Assembly (NCBI GenBank): GCA_944326305.1
Contig: CALVDL010000008.1
Location: 47,856-111,855, forward strand
DNA from: an uncultured Bacteroidales bacterium
Lineage (GTDB): Bacteria; Bacteroidota; Bacteroidia; Bacteroidales; UBA932
Direction: 5' to 3'
Length of the DNA: 64,000 nt
A program made the position numbers and the translations under genes. Below, piece by piece: positions 9,026 through 18,800 of the stretch. A model generated the notes under the pieces. That model ran no database searches and was not told where the DNA came from. It saw only the letters and a program-made list of their open reading frames with translations. Within the stretch, counting starts at the first letter, position 1. The number at the start of each line of letters is the position of its first letter.

Positions 9026-10810
9026 ATGAACAGAATATATATTATATTGGCCGGAATCCTGCTGCTCGGGGGCTGCGAGCGCGCCCTTGACACCAAGGTG
9101 ACATGGCAGATCGGGGATGAAGACATCTGGAGGGTCCCGGAACTCGCCATGGGGGTGCTTCACAAGGCATACAACGGAATAGACAACCGTCCGGACTGCT
9201 ATGCCGACAATTTCCTCGATGCAGCGACGGACAACGCTGTGTGTACGCAGCACAGTGCATCTGTCTATAAGCTCGGACAAGGTGCAATGACATCCTTCAA
9301 CAACCCTATAGGGAACTGGGCAACATGCTACAACATGCTGGAATACGTGAACTCCTTCCTTGAGAACGGCCTGACAGACAATGTCCTCTATAACAGGGCC
9401 GACCCTGCGGTGGACGCCAGCATAAAAGACCGTCTGCGCGGTGAGGCCTACTTCCTCCGGGCATGGTGGCATTTCGAGCTGCTGAGGATGTACGGAGGCA
9501 AGGGGGCCGACGGAAAGGCCCTCGGAGTTCCTCTCGCGGACCATTTCTTCTCTTATGAGGAGGCCTCCGATAACGGGGAATTCTTCCGCCCTACATACCA
9601 GGCGACCGTGGACTTCATCTGCAGCGATCTCGACAAGGCCATGGAGCTCCTCCCTGCCTCATACAGCGGGAGCGACCAGAATTTCGGGGATACGCAGATA
9701 GGGCGTGCCACGAGCACGGCGGCCGCAGTGCTGAAAAGCAGGGTGCTTGTATACAGCGCCAGCCCGGCGATGCAGGACGATGACATCGTAAGGATTACCG
9801 GGATGGGCAAATGGGAGATAGTCAACCCTGACCTCTACCGCAAGAAATGGGAGCTTGTCGCAAAGCAGATAGCCTCCATACTGGTGATGGACGGCTTCGG
9901 GACATATGACCCTCTCCTGCCTGAGGACATTGCCGATGTACAGTCGGAGAGTACCGATTTTGCATTCAGAAAGTATTTCAGCAGCAACCTGCTTGAGGCC
10001 AATCATTTTCCTCCTTATTACTTCGGAGATGCCATGACAGTGCCGTCACACAATCTGGTGAAGGCTTTCTGTGCGAAGAACGGCTTTCCTGTAACCGATC
10101 CCCGCTCCGGTGTGGACATTACAGAGCCGGGACTGGATATGGCCCGCCTGTATTCCGTCATGGACGACCGCTTCTCCCGCGTGGTCTACAGCCAGGGCAG
10201 CATATTCGGAAACTCCGGGACGGCCCTTGACATGTCGGAAGGGGGCAAGGATTCGCACAGCTACAACGAAAACGCCACTACGACGGGATATTATCTTGCC
10301 AAGTTCGTGTCGACTGTTTCCGGACTGCTCAACCCCGTGCAGTCGTCTAATGCGGCGCATTACAATCCTCTCCTCAGGAAATCCGAGGTGCTGCTCAACT
10401 ATGCCGAGGCTTCCAATGAAGCCTACGGGCCCAGGACAGTCGGAGAGGGCAGCTCTGTCTCCGCCTATGACATAATGAAGTCGGTGCGCAACCTCTCCGG
10501 AGGCATAATGTCCGATGCATGGCTTGACGAGTGCGCCGCTTCCACGGAGGATTTCAGGGCCCTGATACAGAACGAGAGGCGGATAGAGCTCGCTTTCGAG
10601 AACCACAGGTATTTCGACATGAGGCGCTGGCTCATGCCTCTCAATGAGGACATTACCGGGGTTGAAATCACGAGGAATGAGGACAATACGTTCTCTTTTA
10701 CGGAGAAGGTCGTGGAGCAGAGGAAATACTCCGTCGAGAACTACTATGCCCCTATCCCTTATGCCGAAATCAGCAAGAACCCTAACCTTGTGAACAATGT
10801 CGGGTGGTAA
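9026..10810 (+). CDS. SusD/RagB-like surface lipoprotein (module 1, SusD-B)
   Basis: Partner lipoprotein of the preceding SusC-B, 594 aa. An in-frame upstream ATG (8996) lies inside the susC gene; 9026 is chosen because MNRIYIILAGILLLGGC gives a good lipobox with Cys17. Family marks are RGEAYFLRAWWHFELLRMYGG in the helical core, NYAEASNEAYGP, the block ERRIELAFENHRYFDMRRW and the tail NLVNNVGW. It pairs in sequence with SusD-B of module 3 (59656-61437), which shares NFLDAATDNAV and HFPPYYFG. Expected at the cell surface, closing the SusC barrel and binding substrate. Confidence 0.94.
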   Translation: MNRIYIILAGILLLGGCERALDTKVTWQIGDEDIWRVPELAMGVLHKAYNGIDNRPDCYADNFLDAATDNAVCTQHSASVYKLGQGAMTSFNNPIGNWATCYNMLEYVNSFLENGLTDNVLYNRADPAVDASIKDRLRGEAYFLRAWWHFELLRMYGGKGADGKALGVPLADHFFSYEEASDNGEFFRPTYQATVDFICSDLDKAMELLPASYSGSDQNFGDTQIGRATSTAAAVLKSRVLVYSASPAMQDDDIVRITGMGKWEIVNPDLYRKKWELVAKQIASILVMDGFGTYDPLLPEDIADVQSESTDFAFRKYFSSNLLEANHFPPYYFGDAMTVPSHNLVKAFCAKNGFPVTDPRSGVDITEPGLDMARLYSVMDDRFSRVVYSQGSIFGNSGTALDMSEGGKDSHSYNENATTTGYYLAKFVSTVSGLLNPVQSSNAAHYNPLLRKSEVLLNYAEASNEAYGPRTVGEGSSVSAYDIMKSVRNLSGGIMSDAWLDECAASTEDFRALIQNERRIELAFENHRYFDMRRWLMPLNEDITGVEITRNEDNTFSFTEKVVEQRKYSVENYYAPIPYAEISKNPNLVNNVGW

Positions 10811-10865
10811 ATTTTGAATATAGGTAAAACATACAGTAAATTCGTCGACCGGACGTTTTGGAGAT

Positions 10866-11768
10866 ATGAAAAGATTGAATTTTTTACTGATTGCGCTTGT
10901 CGCGGTATCCGCGACTTCCTGTTATGACTCTTTTGAGAAAGACTATGATGTGACCCGTGTATATTTCGCATCGCAGAGGCCGTTGAGGACGCTTGTAGCT
11001 GACACGGACATGTCTATCAAGGTGGGTGTGGCCATTGGCGGTGTCCGCGAGGTGGACCCGGACGACTGGGCGACTTTCGAGATAGACCCTTCGCTCCTCG
11101 AAGGTACGGGCCTTACCCTTATGCCGCAGAAATATTATCAGCTTGCCGACCCGGACAGGATGACGGTCAGCAACACCAACCTGGCCATCTGCGATGTCCG
11201 TGTGACTTTCTCGGACGGGCTGTATGACGATGAGGATGCTCTCGGGCTGCATTATGCCATCCCGTTCAGGCTCACCGGGCACACCCATGACGAGATAGCC
11301 ACGGACGTGAACGGCAACCTGAAGAATTACAGTATAGTGGCCGTGAAGTTCGTCAGCCGCTGGCACGGGACATATTATATGAAGGGCCAGGTCACCAACC
11401 TTTCTACAGGGGAAGTGTCTTCATACGGGAACAAAGACCTCAGCCGCTGTCCTACATGCTCTTTCTCTTCCCTTGCAAGGAACAAGGTCCAGCGCCCGGG
11501 GTTCGGGAGTTCGGCAGAGGCCGGAGAGGCCATAAACCTGACTGTAAATGATGATATGAGCGTAACTGTCGAGGCCGGAGGAACCATAGCAATAACCGAG
11601 GCGTCGGCTACCCTTGATCCAGAGGCGGAAGGCCTTGAACTTGCCGGCCCACAGCCGAAATTCACCCTTTCATATATTTATGAACAGGATGGCGTGCAAT
11701 ACAGGGTCGACGAGGAGCTCATCCGCAGGCAGAGCCCGGAGGCAGATCTCCGCTTCGAGGAGTGGTAG
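10866..11768 (+). CDS. DUF1735/DUF4361-type surface glycan-binding lipoprotein (module 1)
   Basis: Lipoprotein of 300 aa with Cys19 after MKRLNFLLIALVAVSATS. The N-terminal half looks like a DUF1735 (BT_3987-like) beta-sandwich: a YDV..VYFASQ strand, then GVAIGGVREVDPDDWATFEI and ALGLHYAIPFRLTG. The C-terminal half fits DUF4361 (FTLSYIYEQDGVQYRVDEEL ... LRFEEW). Such proteins follow SusD genes and are thought to be accessory surface glycan-binding proteins of SusE type. It is closely related to the last lipoprotein of module 3 (61511-62464), sharing the PLRT, IGG.RE and DWATFE blocks. It lies 55 bp after SusD-B and ends 4 bp from the convergent HTCS gene. Confidence 0.85.
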   Translation: MKRLNFLLIALVAVSATSCYDSFEKDYDVTRVYFASQRPLRTLVADTDMSIKVGVAIGGVREVDPDDWATFEIDPSLLEGTGLTLMPQKYYQLADPDRMTVSNTNLAICDVRVTFSDGLYDDEDALGLHYAIPFRLTGHTHDEIATDVNGNLKNYSIVAVKFVSRWHGTYYMKGQVTNLSTGEVSSYGNKDLSRCPTCSFSSLARNKVQRPGFGSSAEAGEAINLTVNDDMSVTVEAGGTIAITEASATLDPEAEGLELAGPQPKFTLSYIYEQDGVQYRVDEELIRRQSPEADLRFEEW

Positions 11769-11772
11769 GCTT

Positions 11773-14700
11773 TCATTTGCGGATGGACTTCAGGAACTCG
11801 GTAGGGGTCTCGTTGAACTCCGCCTTGAAACACTTCGTGAAATAGTTCGGGTCGGTCATGCCTACGGCGTAGGCGGCTTCCGAAACATTCATTCCATTGG
11901 CCAGGCATGTCCTGGCCTCTTTCATTTTTATGGTCCTGATGAACTGTGTGATGGAGCAGCCGGCAAGCGCCTTGATCTTCATGTGCAGGAGGCTGCGGCT
12001 CACATTCATGCCGGCTGTGATTTCGGTGACGCCGAACTTTTCTTCGCGGATATTGTCCATGATCAGCTTGACGAGCTTCTCCATGAACGCCTCGTCCCTC
12101 GGGTTGGTCGTGATCTGCTTGATGTTCACTTCTCCCATCTTCTTGAAATATTCGATGTTGCGCTGGCGTCCGGCTATGATGTTATTGACCAGGAGCTCGA
12201 GGTTGCGGGAGCTGAACGGCTTGTCAATGTAGGCGTCGGCCCCGTTGATGTAGCCGTCGGTGTGGTCAGTCTCGTCGGTCTTGGCCGTGAGCAGCACGAC
12301 AGGGATGTGGCAGGTGGATACGTCCTCCCGTATCTTTGATAGCATCGTGAGTCCGTCCATGCGCGGCATCATCACGTCTGAAATAATCAGGTCCGGCATG
12401 TCCCCTGACAGTATCTTCAGGGCCTCCTCTCCGTTGTACGCCCTGAGCACCCTGTATTTAAGGCTGAATATTCCGGCGATGTATTCGTTCATTTCTTCGC
12501 TGTCCTCCACTATGAGCAGCGTGTCCGCCGTCTTTGCCGGCCGCCCTGTCCGGCGGTGCTCCTGCGGTACCAGTTCGAGGGTGTCCTGTATCCTCTGGTT
12601 GTATTTCTTTATCTCGTCGGATGTGATACTTTCTGATGAGCGCTCCTCAGGGCTGAATGCGTCTTCGGATACATTCAGCGTCACTGTGAATTCCGTGCCC
12701 TTGCCCACTTCGCTGCTGACCGTGATGTCCCCCTTGTGCATCTTTATAAGCGAGCGTGTGAGTGAGAGCCCCAGCCCGAACCCTTCCCTGTGGTCTTTCC
12801 TTTCCACCTGGTAGTAACTGTCGAATATCTTTTTCAGGGACTCCTGCGGGATGCCCCTCCCGGTGTCCTTGACGGAGATTACTGCCACCGGGCTTCCGCT
12901 GCTTCTGTCAAGGCGTGCCCGGAGGGTGACACAGCCTCCGGATCCGGTGTATTTGAACGCATTGGAAAGCAGGTTGTACAGTATCCTTTCGAGGCTGGAC
13001 GGGGAGAACCACACATCCTGCCCCTCTCCTTCGAGCCCGACGGTGAAGTCTATGTCCTTCTCCCTGGCCACCATGCCGAATATTCCTGAAGTCTCCCCGA
13101 TGAACTTTATAATGTCCCCCTCCCTGACAAGAATCATTTTCTGGTTCATTTCTATCTTGCTGAATGTCAGGAGTTCCTTGACCAGATAGTTCATCCTGTC
13201 CGCGTTTTTGTACACTATGGAGAGCGTGTTCCTGTCTTCGGCGTCTAATCTGGAGTTCTCGAGCATGTGCTGCAGTGGCGAGAGGATGAGGGTCAGAGGG
13301 GTCTTCAGGTCATGGGATACGTATGTGAAGAAATCCGTTTTCGCCCTGTTCATTTTCTCCGTATTGATCCTCCTCTCATGCTCCGCCTCGAGTTTCATCC
13401 GCAGCCTGAGCCTTGCACGGTACCATCTGTAGAACGACCACAGGATGAGCATAGAGGCTATTGCATACATGCAGAAGGCCAGCGGGGATGCATACCATGG
13501 CGGCAGTACCCTTATCGTGAAGTCCAGCCCGTTCCCTTCATCCCAGTTCACCCCGTCATTGCTTGCCTTGGCCTTGAACCTGTAGACCCCGGCCCTCAGC
13601 CCTGTGAACCGCACCTGGTGCTGGTTGCCTGTATCCTGCCAGTCCTTGTCTATGCCCTCAAGCATGGTCGCATACCTCGTGTCGGTACTGTATCTGTAGT
13701 TTAATCCAGAATAGTCTATCTGGAATGATCTGGACTGCCTGTGGTTCAGTGTAATCCCGTCAAGGGCCGATACCGATCCGCAGGAGGATGCCCCGCCGGC
13801 TTCCGGGGATATATCCCCTCCTGATGAGGATATCCCCGTTATCACCATCTTGAACGACGGGATCTCTTTCTTCACCCTGTCAGGGTAGAATGACACCATT
13901 CCGTTTATTGTGCCGAAGCACAGTTCCCCGTCCGGGCGGATGCAGGCGGCAGTGTAGTTGAACTGGTCTGCCGGAAGCCCGTCTGAGGATGTGTACCTTA
14001 TGCAGGAGCGGTCCCTTCCGTTTATGCAGGCCAGTCCGTTCCCTGTCCCGGCCCAGTAGTTCCCCATCCTGTCCTCTATAATGCATTTCACGGATTCCGA
14101 GCCGATCTGCCCTTTCCCGTAGCAATTGAGGACCTTGCCTCTCCTGTCGGCCTCCCATAGCCCGTTGTGGTCAGTGGCTACCCACATCATACCTTTCGAA
14201 TCCTGGTATATGTCTGTCACGTGCAGGCTGTTGTCGGAGAATTCAGGCAGCTGTGCCATCTTGAATGTATGAATGTCCACCGTGTACACACCGCCTTTCC
14301 TCGCCCCTGCCCATAAGGTCGAGTCGTCGCATACGGCTATATCCAGAAAGCGCATGGGGGAGATTCTTTCCGGGGCGGCGTCAATGTCTTTCCGGTCTAT
14401 CCTGAAAAGTCCGGACGGTCCTGCGTACCAGATATTCCCTTCCGGGTCTTCAGCAATGTCGAATCCTGATGATATTTCATCTGCGGATATGTTGTAGCCT
14501 ACGGTCTCGCCCCTGTCAGGCATGTAGTGCAGCACCCCTTTGAGGAAAAGTCCCACCCAGAGGCTCCCGTCATTGTCCGACAGCACTGAATGGACGTTTT
14601 TGGCGTCTATCCCTATCCTCCTGTGCAGTCTCTCCGACCTGGTGATCCTCCCCTCCGGGCTGATATAGTTGAGCCCCCCGTCCTCCGTCGCCACCCACAG

Positions 14701-15807
14701 CCCTCCGTCCGTGGCGTTCTCTATCTGCCTGACGGCTTTCCCGCTCAGCCTGTTGGGGCTGTTGCCGTAAGGCCATATCCTGAACTGGTCCGAACCGGAC
14801 ACGAAATAGTTCACCCCGCCGAAATAGGTGCCCACCCACATGTTCTGGTCCGAATCCCTGAAGATGCTGTAGACCGGAGAGTCATCAAGCCCGCTCAGGT
14901 CCCCTGCGGACTGCTGGTAATGCGCCAGGAGCTTCCACGAGCTGTCATAGACATAGATCCCGTATTCAGTACCTATCCATATGTTCCCGGCCCCGTCGGT
15001 ACATGCGCACCGGAAGATCTTCATCCGCAGGTCGGGGGAGAGGTCGGTGAGGCGGCCGGAGGTGGTGTCGTAGACGTAGTAGTCGTTGTCATTGCAGAGT
15101 ATGAGGTCGGTGCCGTAGACAATGTCGGTCTCTATCCATATTTTCCCTAAGTCAGCCAGCGGGACCGGTATGTCCGTAAACCTGGACTGCAGGAGGTCGT
15201 AGCACAGGAGGCCCTTGTCGGTGGTTATCCAGAGCAGGGAGGAGTTGTCCTCCGCAGCAGAAAAGAATACGTGTCCGGGACGCCGGATGAAAGGTTCGAA
15301 GGTGTCGCCGGAGTCATTGTACCTGAAGATGCCGTTGCTGCATACGGCAAGCAGGCTGCGGTCCTCCCTCGTCACGAGGAACCTCACGTTGTCGTTCCTG
15401 CTCCCGGCTATGCCATAGCTACGGAATATGCCGTTCCCGTAGTCGTACCTGCATATTCCGATGTCGGTGGCTATCCAGATGGAGTGCCTCAGGGAGTCGT
15501 TGTACAGGTTCCTTACGAGGTCGTGGTTGAGTGAGGTACTGTCGCCTTCCACATGCTGGTACACGGTGACTTCGTATCCGTCATACCGGCACAGCCCGTC
15601 AGCCGTGGCAAACCATACGAACCCGTAGTCATCCTGGGTGATGGAGTATACCGTATTGTGCGGCAGTCCGTCCGAGCCGTCCAGGTACTTGAACCTGACG
15701 TTGCTGTACTGTATGGTCCCGGCGGCTGATGCTGCGGACACTGTGGATGCTATACCGAGGAGTATTGATATTGCCGCCGTGACGGCCGCTGTTCTGGAAT
15801 ACGACAT
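11773..15807 (-). CDS. Hybrid two-component system sensor/response regulator (HTCS 1)
   Basis: One-protein signalling system of 1344 aa in the inner membrane. Order: signal peptide (1-29); periplasmic two-propeller sensor built from Reg_prop repeats (about 35-650, starting with DGLPHNTVYSITQDD and with many W.GT/WVAT blades); Y_Y_Y immunoglobulin-like domain (about 690-768); one membrane helix (772-794); HisKA with phospho-acceptor His832 in YVSHDLKTPL; HATPase (N-box LSNAFKYT near 948-954, GRGIP, GFGLGLSL); receiver domain with Asp1144 in IISDVMMP; C-terminal AraC helix-turn-helix (about 1250-1344). It should bind an oligosaccharide in the periplasm and activate PUL promoters. It lies 9 bp downstream of its paralogue HTCS 2 and is convergent with module 1. 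Confidence 0.95.
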   Translation of the reverse strand: MSYSRTAAVTAAISILLGIASTVSAASAAGTIQYSNVRFKYLDGSDGLPHNTVYSITQDDYGFVWFATADGLCRYDGYEVTVYQHVEGDSTSLNHDLVRNLYNDSLRHSIWIATDIGICRYDYGNGIFRSYGIAGSRNDNVRFLVTREDRSLLAVCSNGIFRYNDSGDTFEPFIRRPGHVFFSAAEDNSSLLWITTDKGLLCYDLLQSRFTDIPVPLADLGKIWIETDIVYGTDLILCNDNDYYVYDTTSGRLTDLSPDLRMKIFRCACTDGAGNIWIGTEYGIYVYDSSWKLLAHYQQSAGDLSGLDDSPVYSIFRDSDQNMWVGTYFGGVNYFVSGSDQFRIWPYGNSPNRLSGKAVRQIENATDGGLWVATEDGGLNYISPEGRITRSERLHRRIGIDAKNVHSVLSDNDGSLWVGLFLKGVLHYMPDRGETVGYNISADEISSGFDIAEDPEGNIWYAGPSGLFRIDRKDIDAAPERISPMRFLDIAVCDDSTLWAGARKGGVYTVDIHTFKMAQLPEFSDNSLHVTDIYQDSKGMMWVATDHNGLWEADRRGKVLNCYGKGQIGSESVKCIIEDRMGNYWAGTGNGLACINGRDRSCIRYTSSDGLPADQFNYTAACIRPDGELCFGTINGMVSFYPDRVKKEIPSFKMVITGISSSGGDISPEAGGASSCGSVSALDGITLNHRQSRSFQIDYSGLNYRYSTDTRYATMLEGIDKDWQDTGNQHQVRFTGLRAGVYRFKAKASNDGVNWDEGNGLDFTIRVLPPWYASPLAFCMYAIASMLILWSFYRWYRARLRLRMKLEAEHERRINTEKMNRAKTDFFTYVSHDLKTPLTLILSPLQHMLENSRLDAEDRNTLSIVYKNADRMNYLVKELLTFSKIEMNQKMILVREGDIIKFIGETSGIFGMVAREKDIDFTVGLEGEGQDVWFSPSSLERILYNLLSNAFKYTGSGGCVTLRARLDRSSGSPVAVISVKDTGRGIPQESLKKIFDSYYQVERKDHREGFGLGLSLTRSLIKMHKGDITVSSEVGKGTEFTVTLNVSEDAFSPEERSSESITSDEIKKYNQRIQDTLELVPQEHRRTGRPAKTADTLLIVEDSEEMNEYIAGIFSLKYRVLRAYNGEEALKILSGDMPDLIISDVMMPRMDGLTMLSKIREDVSTCHIPVVLLTAKTDETDHTDGYINGADAYIDKPFSSRNLELLVNNIIAGRQRNIEYFKKMGEVNIKQITTNPRDEAFMEKLVKLIMDNIREEKFGVTEITAGMNVSRSLLHMKIKALAGCSITQFIRTIKMKEARTCLANGMNVSEAAYAVGMTDPNYFTKCFKAEFNETPTEFLKSIRK

Positions 15808-15816
15808 GTCTGGCTC

Positions 15817-18800
15817 CTATTGCTGGCTGTTCTTGACGAACTCTGTAGGCGGGATGCCGAATTCGTCGCGGAACAGCTTGGTGAAATAGTTAGGGTTGGA
15901 GATGCCCACGGCATACGATGTCTCGGCAACGTTGAGCCCCTCAAGCAGGAACTTTTTGGATTCCCGCAGACGGATGGTCCTGACGAGCAGGCTGATAGGA
16001 AGGCCTGTGAGGGACTTCACCTTCAGGTGCAGGCGGCTCCTGCTGATGTGCAGGGCGGAGGTGATGTCATTCACGTTGAAATCCTCATTGCCGATGTTTG
16101 CCTCTATCACTTCCATCAGGTCTTTCATGAACCGTTCATCACGCGGGTTGTTCACTATCTTGGTCACGTTGAGGGCTTCCGACTGCTTGAAGCGCTCTAT
16201 GTTCCTTTCCCTGTTCTTCTGGATGTTCTGGACCAGGAGCTCGAGGTTGCGGGCGTTGAAAGGCTTGGCGATGTAGGCGTCCGCACCGGCCATGTAGCCT
16301 TGTGTCTGGGCGCTGTCATCCGTCTTGGCGGTCAGCAGTATGACAGGAATATGGCATGTGGAGATATCCTCCCTGACCTTCTTGAGCAGTTCTATCCCGT
16401 CCATCTCGGGCATCATCACATCGCTTATTATCATGTCCGGGAGTCTCTTGTTTTCTATGATGCCGTATGCCTCCTTCCCGTTGTATGCCTGTATCACGTC
16501 ATAGTGTTCCCGGAATATGTCGGCGATGTAGCTGTTCATCTCCCTGTTGTCCTCCACTATCAGGATCGATTCCCTGTCGTGGTTGTCTCTTTCTTCATCG
16601 GACCGGTTGTCCGGTATCATTTCCAGGGTGTCCTTTATCCTCTGCTGGTATTTGGTGATGTCATCGGCGGAGATGGCCTCGAGCGAACGCTGTTGCGGCG
16701 TGTAGGCGTTTTCCGAGACGTTCAGAGTGACGATGAACTCGGAGCCTTTGCCTTCCTCGCTGATCACCTTGATGTCCCCTTTGTGCATCCTTACAAGTGA
16801 ACGGGTGAGGGAGAGGCCCAGCCCGAACCCTTTGCGGCTGTCGCTCGGCTTGACCTGGAAATAGTTGTCGAATATCTTTGACACCATGTCTGCCGGGATG
16901 CCCCTGCCGCTGTCCTTGACGGATATCTCGGCTATTGTGCTGTCTCCTTCTCCGGTGAGCCTTGCAGTGAGCCTTACATAGTCCCCGGCAGAGGAGTACT
17001 TGAACGCATTGGACAGGAGGTTGTACATGATCCTGCTCAGCTTCGACGGGGAGAACCATACTTCCCGGTCAGTCTTTTCCAGGTCTACGACGAACTCTAT
17101 ATCACTGTCCTCCGCGGTGAACCGGAACAGGTTGGAAATGCTCTGGAGGAACGCCATTATATTTCCCTTTCTGACGAGAATATCCAGCTGGTTCATCTCT
17201 ATCTTGCTGAATGTCAGCAGCTCGTCTATCAGGTAGTTCATCCTGCTGGCATTGGTGTACACTACTTCGAGCATCTTTTTGTCTTCATTTGTTATCTGCT
17301 TCTTGGTGATGAGCCTCTGGAGCGGTGAGAGGATGAGTGTGAGCGGTGTCTTCAGGTCATGGGACACATATGCGAAGAAGTCGAGCTTCTGCTTGTTCAT
17401 CTTCTCTATATTGAGCCTCTTTTCCTGTTCGGCCTTCAGCTGCATCCCGAGCATCATCCTTGTACGGGTGAACCTTATTATAAATGCTATTCCGAGCACA
17501 ATTATGATAGAATACAGTACGAACGCCGGGACAGATGCCCACCATGGGGCCCTTACGTGTACGGGCAGGCTCAGCTGTCCTTCTTCATCCCATGTATGTC
17601 CGTCATAGCTCGCCTTGATTTTCAGGACATATTTGCCTGTAGGGAGGTTCGAGAACCTCACCTGGTGCTGGTTTCCCACCGTCTGCCATCTCTTGTCAAG
17701 CCCTTCCATCTTCATGGAGTACAGGGTCTTGTCCATGTAGCGGAAATTCAGGCCTGAATATTCTATCCTCACGGAACGCGCCTGTGCATGGGAGAGTGTC
17801 AGCCTCTGGCTGTCTCCGGAGCTGTCCTTCCCCGGACGGCTTTTGCTGTCGTCATAATAAATATTGGTGATCCTGATCTTGAAATCCTGGTCCGGGACCT
17901 CTATCTGGTCCGGGTAGAACGATATCATGCCGTTTATTGTCCCGAAATACAGCTCCCCGTCGGGTTTCTTGCATGCGGACGAGAAGTTGAACTGCTTTAT
18001 CGGCAGGCCGTCCTCATCGGTTATCCGCAGGACGCTGGAGTCTTCAGGGCAGATGCGGCACAGCCCGTTGTCCGTCCCGGCCCATATATACCCGAAATCG
18101 TCTTCCACCACGCCTTTGACAGAGTTTGCCATGAGCTTGTCCTCCTTGAATGTCATGATGATCCTGCTGCCTTGCGGGTCGGTGACGAACAGCCCGCCGT
18201 CAGTGCTTATCCATGTCCGGTCCTGTGAATCCCTGTACATGTAGGATACCCACGGCCTGATGCCACGGAAGCGGTCTATGTGGCGTAGGGTGTTGCGTAC
18301 GGTGTTGAGCTCGTAGATGCCGTTGTGCCGGCTTCCCACCCATATTATGCTGTCATTCTGCTTCAGCATGCAATAGGTCCTTGTGTCGGAGATCTTTCTC
18401 ACCTTCGGGGCATTCCCGTCAGGGACGAAGAAAAGTCCTTCAGGTCCGGCGTAATAGATGCCTCCCGGAGTCTCTTCCATACAGAATGCCGATATGTTGC
18501 GCCCTGCGGACTTTCCGTAGTCGGTCACCTGTCCGGTAGCGGGGGAGTAGCGTATGAAGTTCTTGGTATACAGTCCGACAAGGAGATCCCCGTTCTTGCA
18601 GAAATAGACCGAATGGACATTCTTGACGTTTTTCAGCCCGAGCTTCCTGTGGATGACATCCGAACGGGTTATCTTCCCTGCCGGGCCGATATGGTTAAGC
18701 CCTCCGTCTTCGGTGGCTATGAGAAGTCCTCCTTTGCCGTCATTGATGATCTGCCTCACCGCCTTTCCGCTCAGGTGGTTGCTGCTGTTGCCGAACGGAT

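Noticed and set aside
160..11768. ECF sigma / anti-sigma control of the SusC genes
   Set aside because: None of the six SusC proteins has an N-terminal STN signalling domain and no sigma or anti-sigma gene is present; the HTCS pair is the visible regulator.
15820..16800. A 326-codon open frame on the plus strand inside HTCS 2
   Set aside because: Antisense shadow of the receiver and AraC region; the Val/Leu/Gly/His-rich protein mirrors codon bias and has no domain.
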